DNA of 64,000 nucleotides. Source: Echiichthys vipera. Taxonomy: Eukaryota > Chordata > Actinopteri > Perciformes > Trachinidae. The translations under genes and the position numbers were made by a program. Positions 51,457-63,220 of this stretch are shown here, one piece after another; position 1 is the stretch's first letter; each line of letters begins with the position of its first letter. The stretch is from positions 21,984,085 to 22,048,084 of the forward strand of contig OY829657.1 of the NCBI GenBank assembly GCA_963691815.1, in the 5' to 3' direction. The notes beneath the pieces were generated by a model that saw only the letters and a list, made by a program, of their open reading frames with translations, was not told where the DNA came from and did not search any database.

Positions 51457-51693
51457 TTACACCACAGGCCTGTCTTGAAAAAGCCTGAACACAGCACAGC
51501 CTCGTTTGGCAGCCAGTCTTTTTTCAGCCAGTTTCTGGTTACAGCTTGGGCCTGTAAGAGCAGAAGCTGATGCTGCAGTACATTGGTGCCACTGCAGGGG
51601 AGGCTTCTCATATTCAGCTTCATCTTCAAAGGGGTTTTCATTGTTGTTGGAAAGGCTTGATGACATGCCTTGTGCTACAGGGGTCAAGCACAA
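51457..51693 (-). CDS. Unassigned candidate exon or ORF with an NPF motif
   Basis: A 78-codon minus-strand frame reads GMSSSLSNNNENPFEDEAEY followed by EKPPLQWHQ, then a basic segment NQKLAEKRLAAKRG and a stop after VV. NPF followed by acidic residues is the ligand pattern of EH-domain (endocytic) proteins. The peptide is less biased than most frames here. A pyrimidine-containing AG (TGACCCCTGTAG) precedes CACAAGGCATGTC and could be a splice acceptor, while no good donor is seen before the stop. I do not recognise a family. It may be a terminal exon of an unknown minus-strand gene or, just as likely, a chance frame in a conserved noncoding block. Confidence 0.18.
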   Translation of the reverse strand: MCLTPVAQGMSSSLSNNNENPFEDEAEYEKPPLQWHQCTAASASALTGPSCNQKLAEKRLAAKRGCAVFRLFQDRPVV

Positions 51694-52139
51694 ATACAGT
51701 ATGTTGCATATTGAGATCTCAAATCATTGTTTTAACCAGTGGTCTGGAGCTACACACCATCCAGACTTAAAGATAGACAGTTTTAGACAATGAACAGATA
51801 GACAGTGATAGACAAGCCACGCTGAATATAAAGAAAATGTACAATATTCCATCGTAGGTAAAAAAACAAAATAAGTATATAAAAGTATTCATTCTGGAGC
51901 ATGGCCTCTTTCAGAGTACAAAGTCCGAGATTCATTTATTTGTATGGGGCATTTTAATGTTGTACTCTGGCTGTACAGGTGGTACTAAACTGAACCATGC
52001 TTTCACACCAGAGTGAGTGCAACATTGTGCAGCAAGGACATTATTTTCAATGGAGAGTGCAGCTGTGCCTTCCTGAGCATCTTTACCAGTCATAGCAGCA
52101 AAAACTGCCTTGATTTTATGTCTGGTTTTACAGTCAGAG

Positions 52140-52500
52140 TTAAAGCTGCAGTCGGCAAGTCTGGCAGATCGAGTTGACTCAGTCAAATTTTGAATGTTTA
52201 CAAATCTCACGCCCCTCCCCCTCTACCACGAGCTCTTCTGCTCTCTCCATGGGTGCTCGTGAGCCGTTTCTTCTCACATCATTTAATGGCATGGAGTACA
52301 TGCTACACATGGAGGTAGCTGGCTAACTTACTCATAGATAGCAACTGCTAACATAATTCAGCATATGCCTAGCTTGAGGTGTGTGCCTGTGATATTGCAA
52401 CATGCGCGATCGGGGAGGGGAGTGGGGTCTGTAGCGTGTGCACGAACTGTGCCTGAGAGTGAGCACTCACACAACCCTGCGATGAGTGAACAGAGTGATA
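52140..52500 (+). repeat. ~350 bp dispersed repeat, copy 1
   Basis: It starts TTAAAGCTGCAGTCGGCAAG and runs through TCTGGCAGATCGAGTTGACT, TCTCACGCCCCTCCCC, GGCATGGAGTACATG, TGGCTAACTTACTCATA, CATATGCCTAGCTTGAGG and TGTGTGCCTGTGATATTG to GAGCACTCACACAACCCTGC. The same series in the same orientation occurs at 63675-64000. The element may extend to about 52660. It is non-coding. Repeats opening with 'TTAAAGCTGCAGT-GGCAA' are common in fish. Confidence 0.85.
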
Positions 52501-53472
52501 CGGGCGTGGTGGATTTTTGCAAAGCACACAACAGGCTCTACTTGCATGTAGAGGCGTGTTTTTTTCTAAAACCGGATGATTTATGTTGTTCTATTGGAAA
52601 ATAGTGTCTGCCTCAGCGAATATGATCAAACAAATGTTGCTGCACGTTTAAACTTAAAGAAACTGTGACCGGGCCATTACCAGGATTTTAGAAATACTTA
52701 AAGTGTTACTTCTACCCTTGGTCTGATCCTAAATTCGCCCACTGCATCATTTTGAAAAATGCAACAAAGTGTGCAGAGGGGGTCAGAGAGAGGACAAGGG
52801 GGGGGACTCCCAACCGGTTGTCTCTACCTCAGCACTGGACTTGCAAGAGTTTTATAAATTTGTTGAGAAATGTCAATACTAACAACATTGATGTGTTTTA
52901 TCACAGCACAGTCGTATCATTTGGTTTACTGCTCAAAAAACATGTCTAAGTGTGCCGTACCTCTTTTAGCAATGAGAGTACTCCTCCCAATAGCCTCGAC
53001 ACACAATTCACGTGCTCATTTTTCTTCAATTCAATTTCAGTTCGATTTTTCATATTGTTTATATTTCGATTCAGTTTCAGTATAGTGATGCCACAGTTCT
53101 GGTGAAAAATACTATTGTCTAAAAGTAGTCACATTTCAGTATATTTATAAGGAAAATACTCTGATCAGCCTAAAAATACACTTTTTTTGGTAACGTATAA
53201 CCCCCATTTCTCTCACAAACTATGCTAACTTGAATATGTGGTGTGACAGAGGGGTAACTAATTTATAACTTTTTGGTTGGATTAATCAAAAGAGATGCAT
53301 TATACTTTATTAGCAGGACATATATATGTTTATGTGATACTGGCAGATTCATTAACATCTTTTAAATCACTTCTTAAAAAAACCCTTGTTGCTGGGGTCC
53401 CACCTACTCAGATACGAATACTTCCCAAAAGCCCATAACTTTACACAACGTAGTTTCTTACTTTGCAACCAT
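52501..53472. other. Intergenic DNA, no gene recognised
   Basis: No coding or RNA signal is seen. The first ~160 bp may still belong to the preceding repeat. Confidence 0.4.
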
Positions 53473-53980
53473 AGACTGTATAAAAATGGACGTAGCATCT
53501 CCGTCAGGGTCCGTTCTCTTAACTTGATCCAATTGTACTCACCCACGGGAGTTTCCATCTTGTCAGACTTTGACTCCGCCTCATTTCCTCTTACCAAAAA
53601 AGGGCATGTGTGTGATGTTGGGGGGAGGGAGATATGTCCATCTGTCTGACGTTTACCTCAGAGGGAAAATGAGGGCCAGCTGTGAGCTGTCACTCAAGAG
53701 GCCACGCTCCTATTTATTCATAAACTTTAACCTCCAATAAAATAAAAACTAGCCTGGTATAAAAAAATTCACCACCCTCAGTGTTGTCATGGAGATATGA
53801 CCTTAACATACAGACTATAATGTTTTTTTGTACCAGGCCTTAAACAGGTTTAATAATGCTGTGAAAACGACCTGTTTAACATGGGGGTCAATAAGAAACT
53901 GCTCTATTATGAAACCTGCACCTAGCGGACACTCAGAGAACTGCAGTTTATTGTACTTTCGTATTGGATCAGCCAGGAAG
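53473..53980. repeat. ~500 bp dispersed repeat, copy 2
   Basis: This is the partner of 44520-45017 in the same orientation. It begins AGACTGTATAAAAATGGACG and ends ATTGGATCAGCCAGGAAG. It carries a ~10-15 bp length difference near 53892-53915 (AAGAAACTGCTCTATTATG against ATTATGCAAATTACTCC). Both copies have independent substitutions and small indels, so neither is a recent copy of the other. Confidence 0.85.
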
Positions 53981-56730
53981 TCGCTGTGGTTCGGGCTTGG
54001 TTGCAACTCTGTATGTAACTTTTATTTGAAGATGCAAAAAAATCAAAAAATACAGTGAGGCATTAACAGTCAGGCAACACAGTCAGTACACAGATTTTAT
54101 TGTTTATGCTTTGCATAGAATTCTATCAGATGAGACCGAAAAAGACTAAGCTTGGACATCAAATGAGACATGCTGAGTTCCATTCTACTCAGACTTCATA
54201 TCACTGCTCACAAGCGAAGCTTCCCCAGCTTTAAAGACTGTAATACACAGGACATTTTTTGTAGCAGTATGGCTTGGTAATATTTCGCACAGCAGGGACA
54301 GAATTTGCAAATGGGACAAAATCAGTGTGACGGCCAAGAAAGTGCCATCAGTCCAGACCTTCAGTTGTTGCACCACAGGCTTTTATTTCTGCTATAATTC
54401 TGCCGAAGGGGAGGAATTGTAAAGTGTTATGAGCTGAACAGTTACCCAATGAGCTATTACAAAGCATACGCTAAAATATGGTTTGCTTGTTACCGCAGCT
54501 AGGTGAAGTTCAACACCACCAACGTGACATACAAATAGAGAGTTGATTTCGAGTAACATGCAACTCTAAAGTGGGTTCAAGACCAAGTCAAGACAAGAGA
54601 GTAAATTTAGTCCTAAAGCATGCATGAGTTCAGGATCTATGAAACTCTAAACTCAAATTACTGTAATGAGTGCATTTAGTATTTAGTAATAAGAATGATG
54701 ATTATGTACAGTAGTGCTTTTCTGTATTTTATATCATTAAATATGTTTTGGTTTTGGACTGTTAAAACTTAAAAGAGCTCGCTTCGGATGTGTAGGAGTA
54801 GCGACTGCAGAAACTGTGACTGTTTCATCTACAAGTTCAGATGATCATGGATATTGTTGAGAGGGAAGATAACACTAAAGAAGTTGAAGAATATTTCAGT
54901 ATTTTCTTACTTTCAACTACACGCATACCAAAGCCATCTCACTGAGCCCAATGATGTCTCTCAATCACTGTGAAGAACAGGACGTAAACATGATGATTAC
55001 ACGTCAGTAGTTTATTCTGTAATGAGACAAGGCGGACCATATGTTGTCAGCCGAATCAACAACAGTCTTTTTTTTCTTAATTTTGTATAATTATACACAG
55101 AGCAGCTCAAGAAAACAGCATGGCAGCCTGTAGAGTCTTACAAACCTATTCTTTACTCAAAATGACTAACTGTAATGGAGATAGAGAAGGCTGATGGAAA
55201 AGAAGGACACACCAGCATGACACAAGCCACGTTCTTCCCCTTTGTTGCTTCATAGTGCTTCAATGCTCTCTTGTCCGGTGCTGAATGCTAGCAAAGTCGT
55301 CCAAACTATTCATAAACCAGACATTGGTACTGCTTCCTCTACTGCCACAGTGTGACACTTGAGCATAAAGGTGGTCTATTGCACTAGCATTTTATAACTG
55401 ACACAAACTTTGCATTTGCAAATCAACAGGATCTCATCAACAGCACTAAAATGTCAGTTACTCCCCATCTGGTGTCTGTTTCTATTCCTTAAATCTGCAT
55501 TCGGCAAGAATGTTATGAATACAGTTTTGGGGAGTAAAAATATCCAAATAGTTCATCCTTACTGATTAAATGAAACTACATTCTTTGGTGTGGTCACGCT
55601 TCTATTCATAGGAAGTGATTGAAATTTAAGAATGATATTTAAGAATGATATCCAAACTGTCAGCTAAACTGTGGCAAAAGAACATGCTGTGCAGAGAAAA
55701 TAAGTGTGACCAACTGTAGATTTTTTTACTCTTTTGGCCTTTGGTACACAGTAACAATTGTGAGCATGCTGTGTTCAGTTTACCGGCATTATGTTTCACT
55801 GTTACAGGATTTCTGGAAATGAAAGTTCTTCTTTTTTTTTTTATCTTGAACTTCCAAATGCTACTTTAAACCTAAACTCTATAAAAGCTGCATTTTTGTT
55901 CAGAAAGAAAGGAAAGAAAAGGTTGCCAGAGTAGCAAATTGATATCCATGCATGCCAAGATGTGCTGTATCTCCAGTGTCCAGCTCAGCCATAATTTAAT
56001 TCAGTACAGGATGAAACCATCCCATTTACAAAAGATAACTTAAGGGCTTTAAATCTTCGAAGATTTAGATCTTAGAAGTCATACTGTACCATTAAGCCAC
56101 TTTCATAACAAGACACCTTCATAAAGGAGGTTGAAATGAACGCACGTTTAAACTTTAGCAGACATGATGAAACATTGTTGCCAACAAGTTCTCTTACCTA
56201 AAATAGGTTGTTGGTCTCTGCCCTCCAAAATGACACGTTACTGTTTTCTAATCCGGCACTCTATATGCAGGACAACAGTGTTCTTCATTTGAGCATTTTC
56301 TGATCTGCAGTGTCTACAGGACAGCTTAACTTTAGCTACTTATTAAGGTCAACGGTAGGTTGTGGTCATGGCTATTATTGGTAAAGACAGAATGCGAAAT
56401 ATTGAGTGTCTCTCAAAATGAAATCACAAAATTTCTTCTAGAATGACACAGAAGCGTCTTCTCACTCGATGGTGGTATCAGCAGGTTGTAACATTTTGTG
56501 TTGACGATAATAAAACAAGAACTTTTTTACATTTGCAACAACAACAAAAAGAATTTAGGACAAAAAACAAGGATACATGATGTTACTATAAACAATTTGT
56601 ATTCACTGTTTAGGACGTAGTTGGGGTCAGAGACTATGTTGTTAGCAAGCCCTAATATGTAATTAAGCTGATCCATTGAGTGTCTCATGACCAACAACCT
56701 TTGAGCAGATTTTCATTTGGTGGAGCAGTT
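53981..56730. other. Intergenic DNA, no gene recognised
   Basis: AT-rich (mostly A/T runs and short words), with no frame above 76 codons, no domain and no RNA gene. Position 55487-55503 (AATCTGCATTCGGCAAG) faintly recalls the start of the 52140 repeat. The texture could suit a long 3' UTR or old intergenic DNA, and no poly(A)-signal arrangement decides between them. Confidence 0.4.
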
Positions 56731-57050
56731 TTCACTTTAAAGTGGTTGACAAACACAATACTGTAGAACAGAAGTAAAAAAACAAAATAATTATTTGTCT
56801 ACTCGTCCCAAAAGACCTAAGGCTGTGGAGAAAATAAATTATTTGTTTTGTCCCTTTGTAGACAGATTGAATGTGGTCTTTCCAGGAGAGCAGATGGTCT
56901 ATCATCACACTCAAGTTAGCTATTTGTATGAAAATACCTGCTTGAGTTTTTCATTATGGATAACAATGGGAACTTTATTAGAATCAGATGGTGATGCAAA
57001 TACAATTTCTTCTGTTTGTTATGTGTTAATCTCAAGAGCATTGTTATCAC
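56731..57050 (-). pseudogene. LINE reverse-transcriptase C-terminal fragment
   Basis: On the minus strand, WSDNNALEINT, a stop, then QTEEIVFASPSDSNKV and PIVIHNEKLKQVFSYK (57048 down to about 56918) are followed after a frameshift by GVMIDHLLSWKDHIQSVYKG, TKQIIYFLHSLRSFG and TSRQIIILFFYF (56914-56740). These match the order of the RT thumb of fish LINEs, where the W-C-x(2)-N-x-L-x(2)-N-x-x-K-T-E segment precedes (Y)LGV-x-I-D-x-x-L-x-W and the LRRLRSFG helix. In-frame stops and a shift make it dead. It differs in sequence from the element at 4.6-7.3 kb, so a second LINE family contributed. It is 5' truncated, as usual for LINEs, and its 3' end is also missing. Confidence 0.7.
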
Positions 57051-59448
57051 TCCAAGAGCATGTCAGCATAGAGGAGTCATGAGAATTTCCGGGCCTCGCT
57101 CACGGACCTGTCCGATCCCCAGGCTACCCTGCAAAGCCATTTCAGGCCATACCGCTCAATATCGCTGCACGCTCATCTTAGATTTCACCATGCTACACTG
57201 AAATCGCTCACTGCTCACTCCAAAAAAGGAAAAAGCTGCTTATCAGATGAACAGCACCTACCATGAGACTATTCTCATTCCCTGGCTGTCAAATAAGGAC
57301 GTTTTGTCGTATGGCGCAGTGTTTCCGCATTTGGTGCCAAACACACTGAGATTTCAACAGTAAACCCATCCGCGGTACTAGGACAGAGCAAGCGCTCGTG
57401 TCCCGTTCATGGCCCGTGCTTCATTGTAGTTATGTTACAAACACACATAATTGAACCGTACCCACGCCCTTTTCCTAACCCTAATCAAGTGGTTTTGTTG
57501 CATATGTAGCTCCATATTCTATGAGTATATCATCAGCCAGGCGAAGCCTGTCTGATATAGAATTCAGACATGCTTCAAACTAATGGTGTGCGTGGTAGCA
57601 GAGTGAAATTGGAGCGGGAGATTCCATCAACACTCCAACATTTAAACATCCCACTCTGCGCTCCATCCAAAATCCTCCCACTTGCACTCTGCTCATATGC
57701 CACTTTTTTTATGTCATGTTGGTGCAGCCCAGGTTTGCCCGAGTGACTTCATAGTATTTGAGCTGTATCATCAGAACACCTCAGGATGTATTGATTTAGG
57801 AGAAATCTACGACACGCTGTATGGTTAAGGTGTGGTTAGGTTTAGGGAAAGATCATGCTTTGGGTTATGAAGTGGTTATGGTTAGGGAAACAATTTTGGT
57901 TTGGATTAAAAGTATTACTTTTTTAGACACCTTCGTCATCATGGAGCAGTTGTGGTCACTCTTTTAAAAAAAAAACCCAACCTGGAAAAGGAAGAAAACG
58001 GAGCATCTCCAGTGTAACTGAACATTATTTTGTCAACCAACAACCATTGCTGTCCATCTTGGGAGGGTACAGGTTGACATTTTTAGTAGCAGACCACAAT
58101 ATGGAGCCTCCAACCACTAGGCTGCTTTTTTGTTTTTCACTCCACCAACAATACAGTATGCATAAACTCATGATTTGTATATTTCTTTAAATCTATCTTC
58201 AGAGAAAACACCAAATCCAAAGAATACCCACTATAAAAGCACTGTACAGTATGTTTTAAAAATGTAGAATGAAAAGCTTTAGGCAATATACGGCACTTAA
58301 GTAAATGTGTTCTATTCTGTATATAAATCTCTTTTACATAAAACAAGAAGCTCTAGTAATGGTACTGATGGTGTACATGTCTTAGGATCAGTAAGTGACT
58401 AAAATGGGCTTCAGGCTAGGGATAAGTCTCTGCAAATGTAATAAAAGTTTACAAAACACTTGCTGCCGTGGCTGCCCTCTCAACCTGCCTGCTGTCTCAG
58501 TATAAACACATCCCAATAGGAGCACACTGCCCACTCTCAAAATAAAAACAAAACACTGAACAGAAGTTTTAGAAATGGTTAAGGTTGTGTAGCGTATTCT
58601 TGAGAAACGGTATGATCCTTCCCACATTTCAGTGAGTGTCAGCCTTTTTTTTTACATAGTGCACAAACAAGGTTTCACATGAAAGTGTCCCTGAGATGCT
58701 GTATAAACTCCAGAAATAAGCTTGAGGAGGCAAAACAACTCCCAACAGAGAAACTGCTCAAACATTAATTTCTTATCCCGAGTGTGAGTTTAACGGCTTG
58801 AAATAATTCAGGCTTTGACTGAAATAAAGAGATGCACCATGCAGCTGTCAGTATGAAGATTTTAAATATTCTCCATGATTTATGGAGTGCTGCTTCTACA
58901 AGCCTAGTCCAATTATTCTGGGTGTATGGCAAACACATTTGGTATAGATAAAATTAGGCTACAGTATGTCTCAAAATAATAACAGTACAGCTCATCTTGA
59001 ACGTCAATCCGCTGTCCCCAAAGCTCAGATCAAAATAGATGATTCTTTGTTCTGTTCTTGTGAAAGGAGAGCAGCATGAGCACATTAGACAGCAGGTAGC
59101 CTCAAACAGACCATGCTGGCTGCAAGATGGTCTCTTCATTTTCACCATTAAGAGGCACAGACACTGTGAGTCAGCCTGTTTTCACTGCCTGCTCCTCCTG
59201 TGCTGCTACTGCTGCCGCTGTAGGGCCCCTAAAATATTTTCTCAACTTCCTCCAAATCAATGATTTTTCATCTAGCAGACTGTGGTAGTTTCTCTTTTTT
59301 GGGGGGGAATAACCTACTTTCAGAGGAGTGTGGATACAGTCTACCCACCCATACAGACTATGCACCATTTTACGCAGGTTTATTGTTTCCATTTTATGGC
59401 AGTATGAAATAGGCTATCGATTCAACTTGTCCTATTTCAACTTTGGCC
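57051..59448. other. Intergenic DNA upstream of the candidate gene
   Basis: No gene is recognised. Telomere-like words (CCTAACCCTAATCAAG at 57474-57489; GTTAGGTTTAGGG at 57835-57847) occur in opposite orientation about 350 bp apart and may mark an old repeat. The rest is AT-rich spacer. Confidence 0.4.
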
Positions 59449-60006
59449 AAGATTGGATTTTTAAACGAGCTGGGCTGGGCATCTCCGGCCGGACCCGCCT
59501 GGGAGCAGAGGATTACAGGGTCCCTGTGACTCGCAGGTCGGAGTGCGCAAAGCAACGCGCCCCTGTGATTCATCCGCAGTTTCCAGACGGTGCGCAGGTA
59601 GAGGCGAAGAGGAGAGGAAGCAGCCGCTCAGGACGGACAGATGAAACGACCAGGGATGTTCAATACGCAGAAGATTTATTCAATCTAAGGAGCAAACTGC
59701 TTTTTTCTCCACCCATCGGTGTTGCATTGATTCGGAAGCACTGGCTTGATTTGGCACAGCTGTAACCCATTTTTCCTCCATAACAAAAGTTTGACTGTTA
59801 AAAAGGATGCTCTGCTCCGCTCCTCTTTTTTCATGCTATGCTGTGGATTCCGGCGTCAGCCTAAGTGGCCAGTCACCACTTGAGAAATAACTGCGATTCT
59901 TTCGGTCTTAATTTCGGTGCCAGTTTCAACAAACAGAGGGCTTTTATTCTCGCACATCATCACTCGCCAGGGATTGCATCCATTTGAATTAATGTCGCAC
60001 TCCATA
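59449..60006 (+). promoter_or_regulatory. Putative core promoter and 5' leader of candidate gene
   Basis: The sequence turns CpG-rich at about 59464: 15 CpG occur in roughly 180 bp (59461-59640), far above the surroundings. Just upstream are an inverted CCAAT box (ATTGG, 59452-59456) and TTTTTAAAC, a weak TATA-like word. If transcription starts near 59490, the leader before the main ATG would be about 500 nt. It contains two short upstream ORFs, 59641-59688 (15 codons) and 59807-59890 (27 codons), which could dampen translation. All of this is inferred from composition. There is no transcript evidence. Confidence 0.35.
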
Positions 60007-60049
60007 ATGGACTTCCTCGGACTGTACCTCTTACAGCTGGCTCTTATTG
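60007..60049 (+). CDS. First coding exon of an unidentified secreted or membrane protein (signal peptide)
   Basis: Codons from ATG 60007 give MDFLGLYLLQLALI, then a single base before GTAAGT (donor GT at 60050-60051). The donor G|GTAAGT is close to consensus and makes a phase-1 intron, the phase usual after signal-peptide exons of extracellular Ig, FN3 and LRR-type proteins. The peptide is a hydrophobic h-region of a signal sequence. This ATG has a strong Kozak context (A at -3, G at +4). An in-frame ATG at 59992 (MSHSI...) has a poor one, so I chose 60007. Fourteen residues are too few to name the gene. The following ~3.9 kb has no matching acceptor exon that I can recognise, so the first intron probably runs beyond the window. 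Confidence 0.5.
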
Positions 60050-60504
60050 GTAAGTTCAACAATACTTGGAATGTAATTCAGTATAGTCGAACTTGTGCAA
60101 AATGAATGCGCTATTCCGCGGGTGGTCACCGCAGCTCACATCAGACCCGCTGTCTGATCTCCAAGTGTTCTTTAACGAGTCGTTATTCGCTTGTTTGTGT
60201 GTTTTTTGCCAAAGTTGCACGGCGAGAGATGTACGTTCCTGTCATTTGAGTTGATGTGAACGGATGCACTACAGGGTGCTGGACAGAGCGGAGATAGGAT
60301 ACTAGATGGCTGACAGTAATGAAGCGGCGGCACTCGCCACATATTCTCCCCTCTAGAGATGCCTGCATGTGTGTTCTCAGCCTCAGACCCGTATATTCAC
60401 AGTCTGTCCTAACAGAAGATAAACGAAGCAAAGAGAGCCTCGAAAAGATTTTGCCAACTAGGCTGCTGCTGGTCCCACTGTGACTGCGAAAACCCCAATG
60501 CAGA

Positions 60505-60507
<3 letters not shown>

Positions 60508-60565
<58 letters not shown>
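60508..60565. repeat. (GT)n microsatellite
   Basis: A nearly pure GT tract of about 57 bp in the presumed first intron. Confidence 0.95.
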
Positions 60566-60786
60566 TTAGTTTTGCGCGTGCGTGTGATGTTCGTGCTTGT
60601 GCACCTGCCTTTGCAGGTGTATTTTGTTGTCTTCATGTGAATGCTGGGGGCGGAGCGCAGAGTCGGTCCGTGTGAGCGGCGCAATTGTGCATGTGTCTGT
60701 GAGTGAGAGCCATACAGCTGCCCGAAGTGTGCAGGATCAAATCGAACACTGAATTCCTGAGCAACAATGACCCTCGGCACTGCATG

Positions 60787-60843
60787 CACACCAACACACA
60801 CCAACACACACACGCACGCACGCACGCACGCACGCACGCACAC
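60787..60843. repeat. (CA)n/(CGCA)n microsatellite
   Basis: CACACCAACA units lead into about eight CGCA repeats (60811-60843). The frames on both strands (Thr-His or Arg-Ala-Cys) are artefacts. Confidence 0.9.
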
Positions 60844-61605
60844 AGCTCTTTCTCTACACAAATCTATTAATCATGTTACCTGTACCTTCGCATTGTGCCA
60901 GCTGGTGCTAGTCATTTCTAATGTCAGTGCTGTTGTTTTCTGCTGGTCTCATTTAAAATGCATCTGTGGTACAAACTCTTGACTTTTTCTGATTCTGCTG
61001 CACCCTGTTCTGCAAAATTCCCACACCATGGAGAGGAGAAAAAACTTTCCGCAGAGCGATTGCGGGCTGGAAACAGGAGTACGGATTTGTATTTGTGAGA
61101 TTTATAGCCTTGATGATGACAGCTTCACATCTCAGACTCCATTTCCTTTTGCTGCAGCTGTGATTGCAGCCACTCACGAGGCACACTGATAGCAGCCTTG
61201 CTTGCTGGAAGTACACTGGAAATTCTAGGGCTCTAGACAGTATGTTTCACCACCTTGAACACTGAACACACACTTGCTGCACATCTGTTCGCACACTCGC
61301 CCCAAAGGAAGTGGTGCTTTTATGTCTCCTTGTCTTCCCTCACATTTTACATTATATGTATAACGTGTGTCGCCGCGCTGTGCTGTCGCTCAAGACATGA
61401 GCTGGGTGGGTAAGTGAAAGCTGGATGTGAGGAGTATAGATGGGGCAGTCTGTCCTATAGTCTTTTTTTCTGCAGATATTCTCACCTTGTCAAAGAGATG
61501 TGTCAAAACGACAGTCTCTCACCCAGGGCTTCATGATCCTGTCCATCAGCCACACAGGGAGACAGACACAGAGAGATGGAAGGGGGGATCAAAGGAACGG
61601 AAGCA

Positions 61606-61790
61606 GCTTTAGCCTGAAGGTTAGAATTAGGAAGAGGGAGGTGGTTGGTTTGAATCCACGGGGGAATCAAACTGTGAGGGGCACATGGGTCTTAAAGTGC
61701 TGTCAGAAATGTCAAGAGTTGAGTGCACCAGAGTAATTCTTTGGGATAAATTGTTCAATACCAATGGGATGTATGGTTTTTGCTTCTAAG
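61606..61790 (+). mobile_element. Possible tRNA-derived SINE fragment
   Basis: TAGCCTGAAGGTTAG (61610-61624) resembles an A box and GGTTTGAATCC (61648-61658) resembles a B box at a suitable spacing. A tail with GAGTAATTCTTTGGGATAAA follows. There is no second copy in the window, and the body does not match the SINE at 49.9 kb. It is a weak, decayed candidate. Confidence 0.4.
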
Positions 61791-63203
61791 TCTGAGCTGT
61801 AGATGTGACAATAAGGCACAGGCCTGCATGCATGACAAGTAAATTCATGTAATAATGTTTCTTATTGTACATTCATGTTTGGCATTTAGTGTCAATATTT
61901 GCGAATGTGTGTTGCTTAATTTTTTTTTCATGTATTTTCTGTGATTTGTGTTTCTGTGAGCTTTTAGCAACTTCTACCACAGTGTCCTTGAGCATGCTTA
62001 GGAGCAGCACTGGCTTTCACGTGTTTGCGTGTGTAGAAGGGCTAAGCTACACATTTAAGGACCAACACTTGGCAGTCCACTGACCTTATGAGGACCTTTA
62101 GGTTAAAGAGTACATATACTGTAGGTTGAAATGTGTTTGTGTTGCATGTAACTCTCGACCCCAAGCTCCTGCTGCAAATAAAAACACGCTCCTCTACAAC
62201 TTGTCAGGCAAAACAAGGCTTTAAAAATGCCTGTGGTGTCCGGGGCTGCAATAATATCTGTCCAGCCTAATGAATGTCTCTCTCGGATGAAGCGAGGTGT
62301 ATGAAGTGGATGTATTCAAGATTAGCGTGCTGTGTTTTTGCATTTCGTTAACTTGCAAGGATAAACGAATGCAATGAAAAAAGAAAAGGGAAAAAAAACA
62401 AGCCTCTGTTTACTCCAGAATGAAATTAGCATATTTACTGCTCAGTCTTGTGATGCTTCAGTGATTATCTGCCCGCACCGCATGAACATTTTGCAATCAT
62501 TACTGTAATTAGTTGACCAGGTTTATCTGCATATTATTCTTCTGTAAGTGGTAGGCAGCAAATGAACACAACCTACCTTGCCATTTGCAACATGGTGGAG
62601 GGTTTGTACTGTTTTAGGATTGTGAACAGTGTTATATGCGGTAATTGGTTGGCAAGAAGTAATGATCATAAACATAAGCGACTACTTGAGGGTCCTATGC
62701 ATATTTTTGATTGGTTCGTCACAGGGGCAGCAGTCAAGGAGCTAAGGTGTGAACAATTTGAGGATGCATTAAACTGCAGGGCCCTCCCAAAGAGGAACTG
62801 GTACTGCTTAGATTAAATTCATCTGGTTTGAGAGCCAGTATCGCAACCTACACAGAGGCTCAGCACACTGAAAAGGCCATCTACTGTTGATTTTATATCA
62901 GCCTGCTTTGGCAAAAAGATGATGATGTGTAATTTGTTTCAAAATATTAGCAGGGGAGAAATAGAACAGGATCAAATTGCAGATTCTAAAATGAAGTTAT
63001 TACTTGTTGAAAAGACATGTTAAGAGAGAGACATTCCATTTTAACTATAAAAATACTGGATTTGATGAGTTTTTCCACAATCAAGTCATGAATGAGAGCG
63101 AGTGAGAGCTCACCAAATGAAAAATCAAATGTAATACAAATATCTTGATTATTTCTTCAAAATAAAAAAACAACAGCATGAGTCATATTATACTGTATAT
63201 TAT

Positions 63204-63220
63204 ATATATATATATATACT
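63204..63220. repeat. Short (AT)n tract
   Basis: About eight AT units (TATATATATATATATA) in AT-rich sequence. Confidence 0.85.

Noticed and set aside
57474..57847. Interstitial telomeric repeats (CCTAACCCTAA / GTTAGGTTTAGGG)
   Set aside because: Only one or two degenerate units occur at each site and they are in opposite orientation, so they are more likely words of an old dispersed repeat.
59328..59765. 145-codon + frame through the CpG-rich leader
   Set aside because: It starts in AT-rich DNA upstream, shows no domain and is out of frame with the signal-peptide exon. The GC-rich part is better read as an untranslated leader.
59917..60105. Longer N-terminus (62 codons) for the signal-peptide exon
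   Set aside because: The frame begins at a GTG, not an ATG, and runs through the splice donor into the intron. ATG 60007 has the best context.
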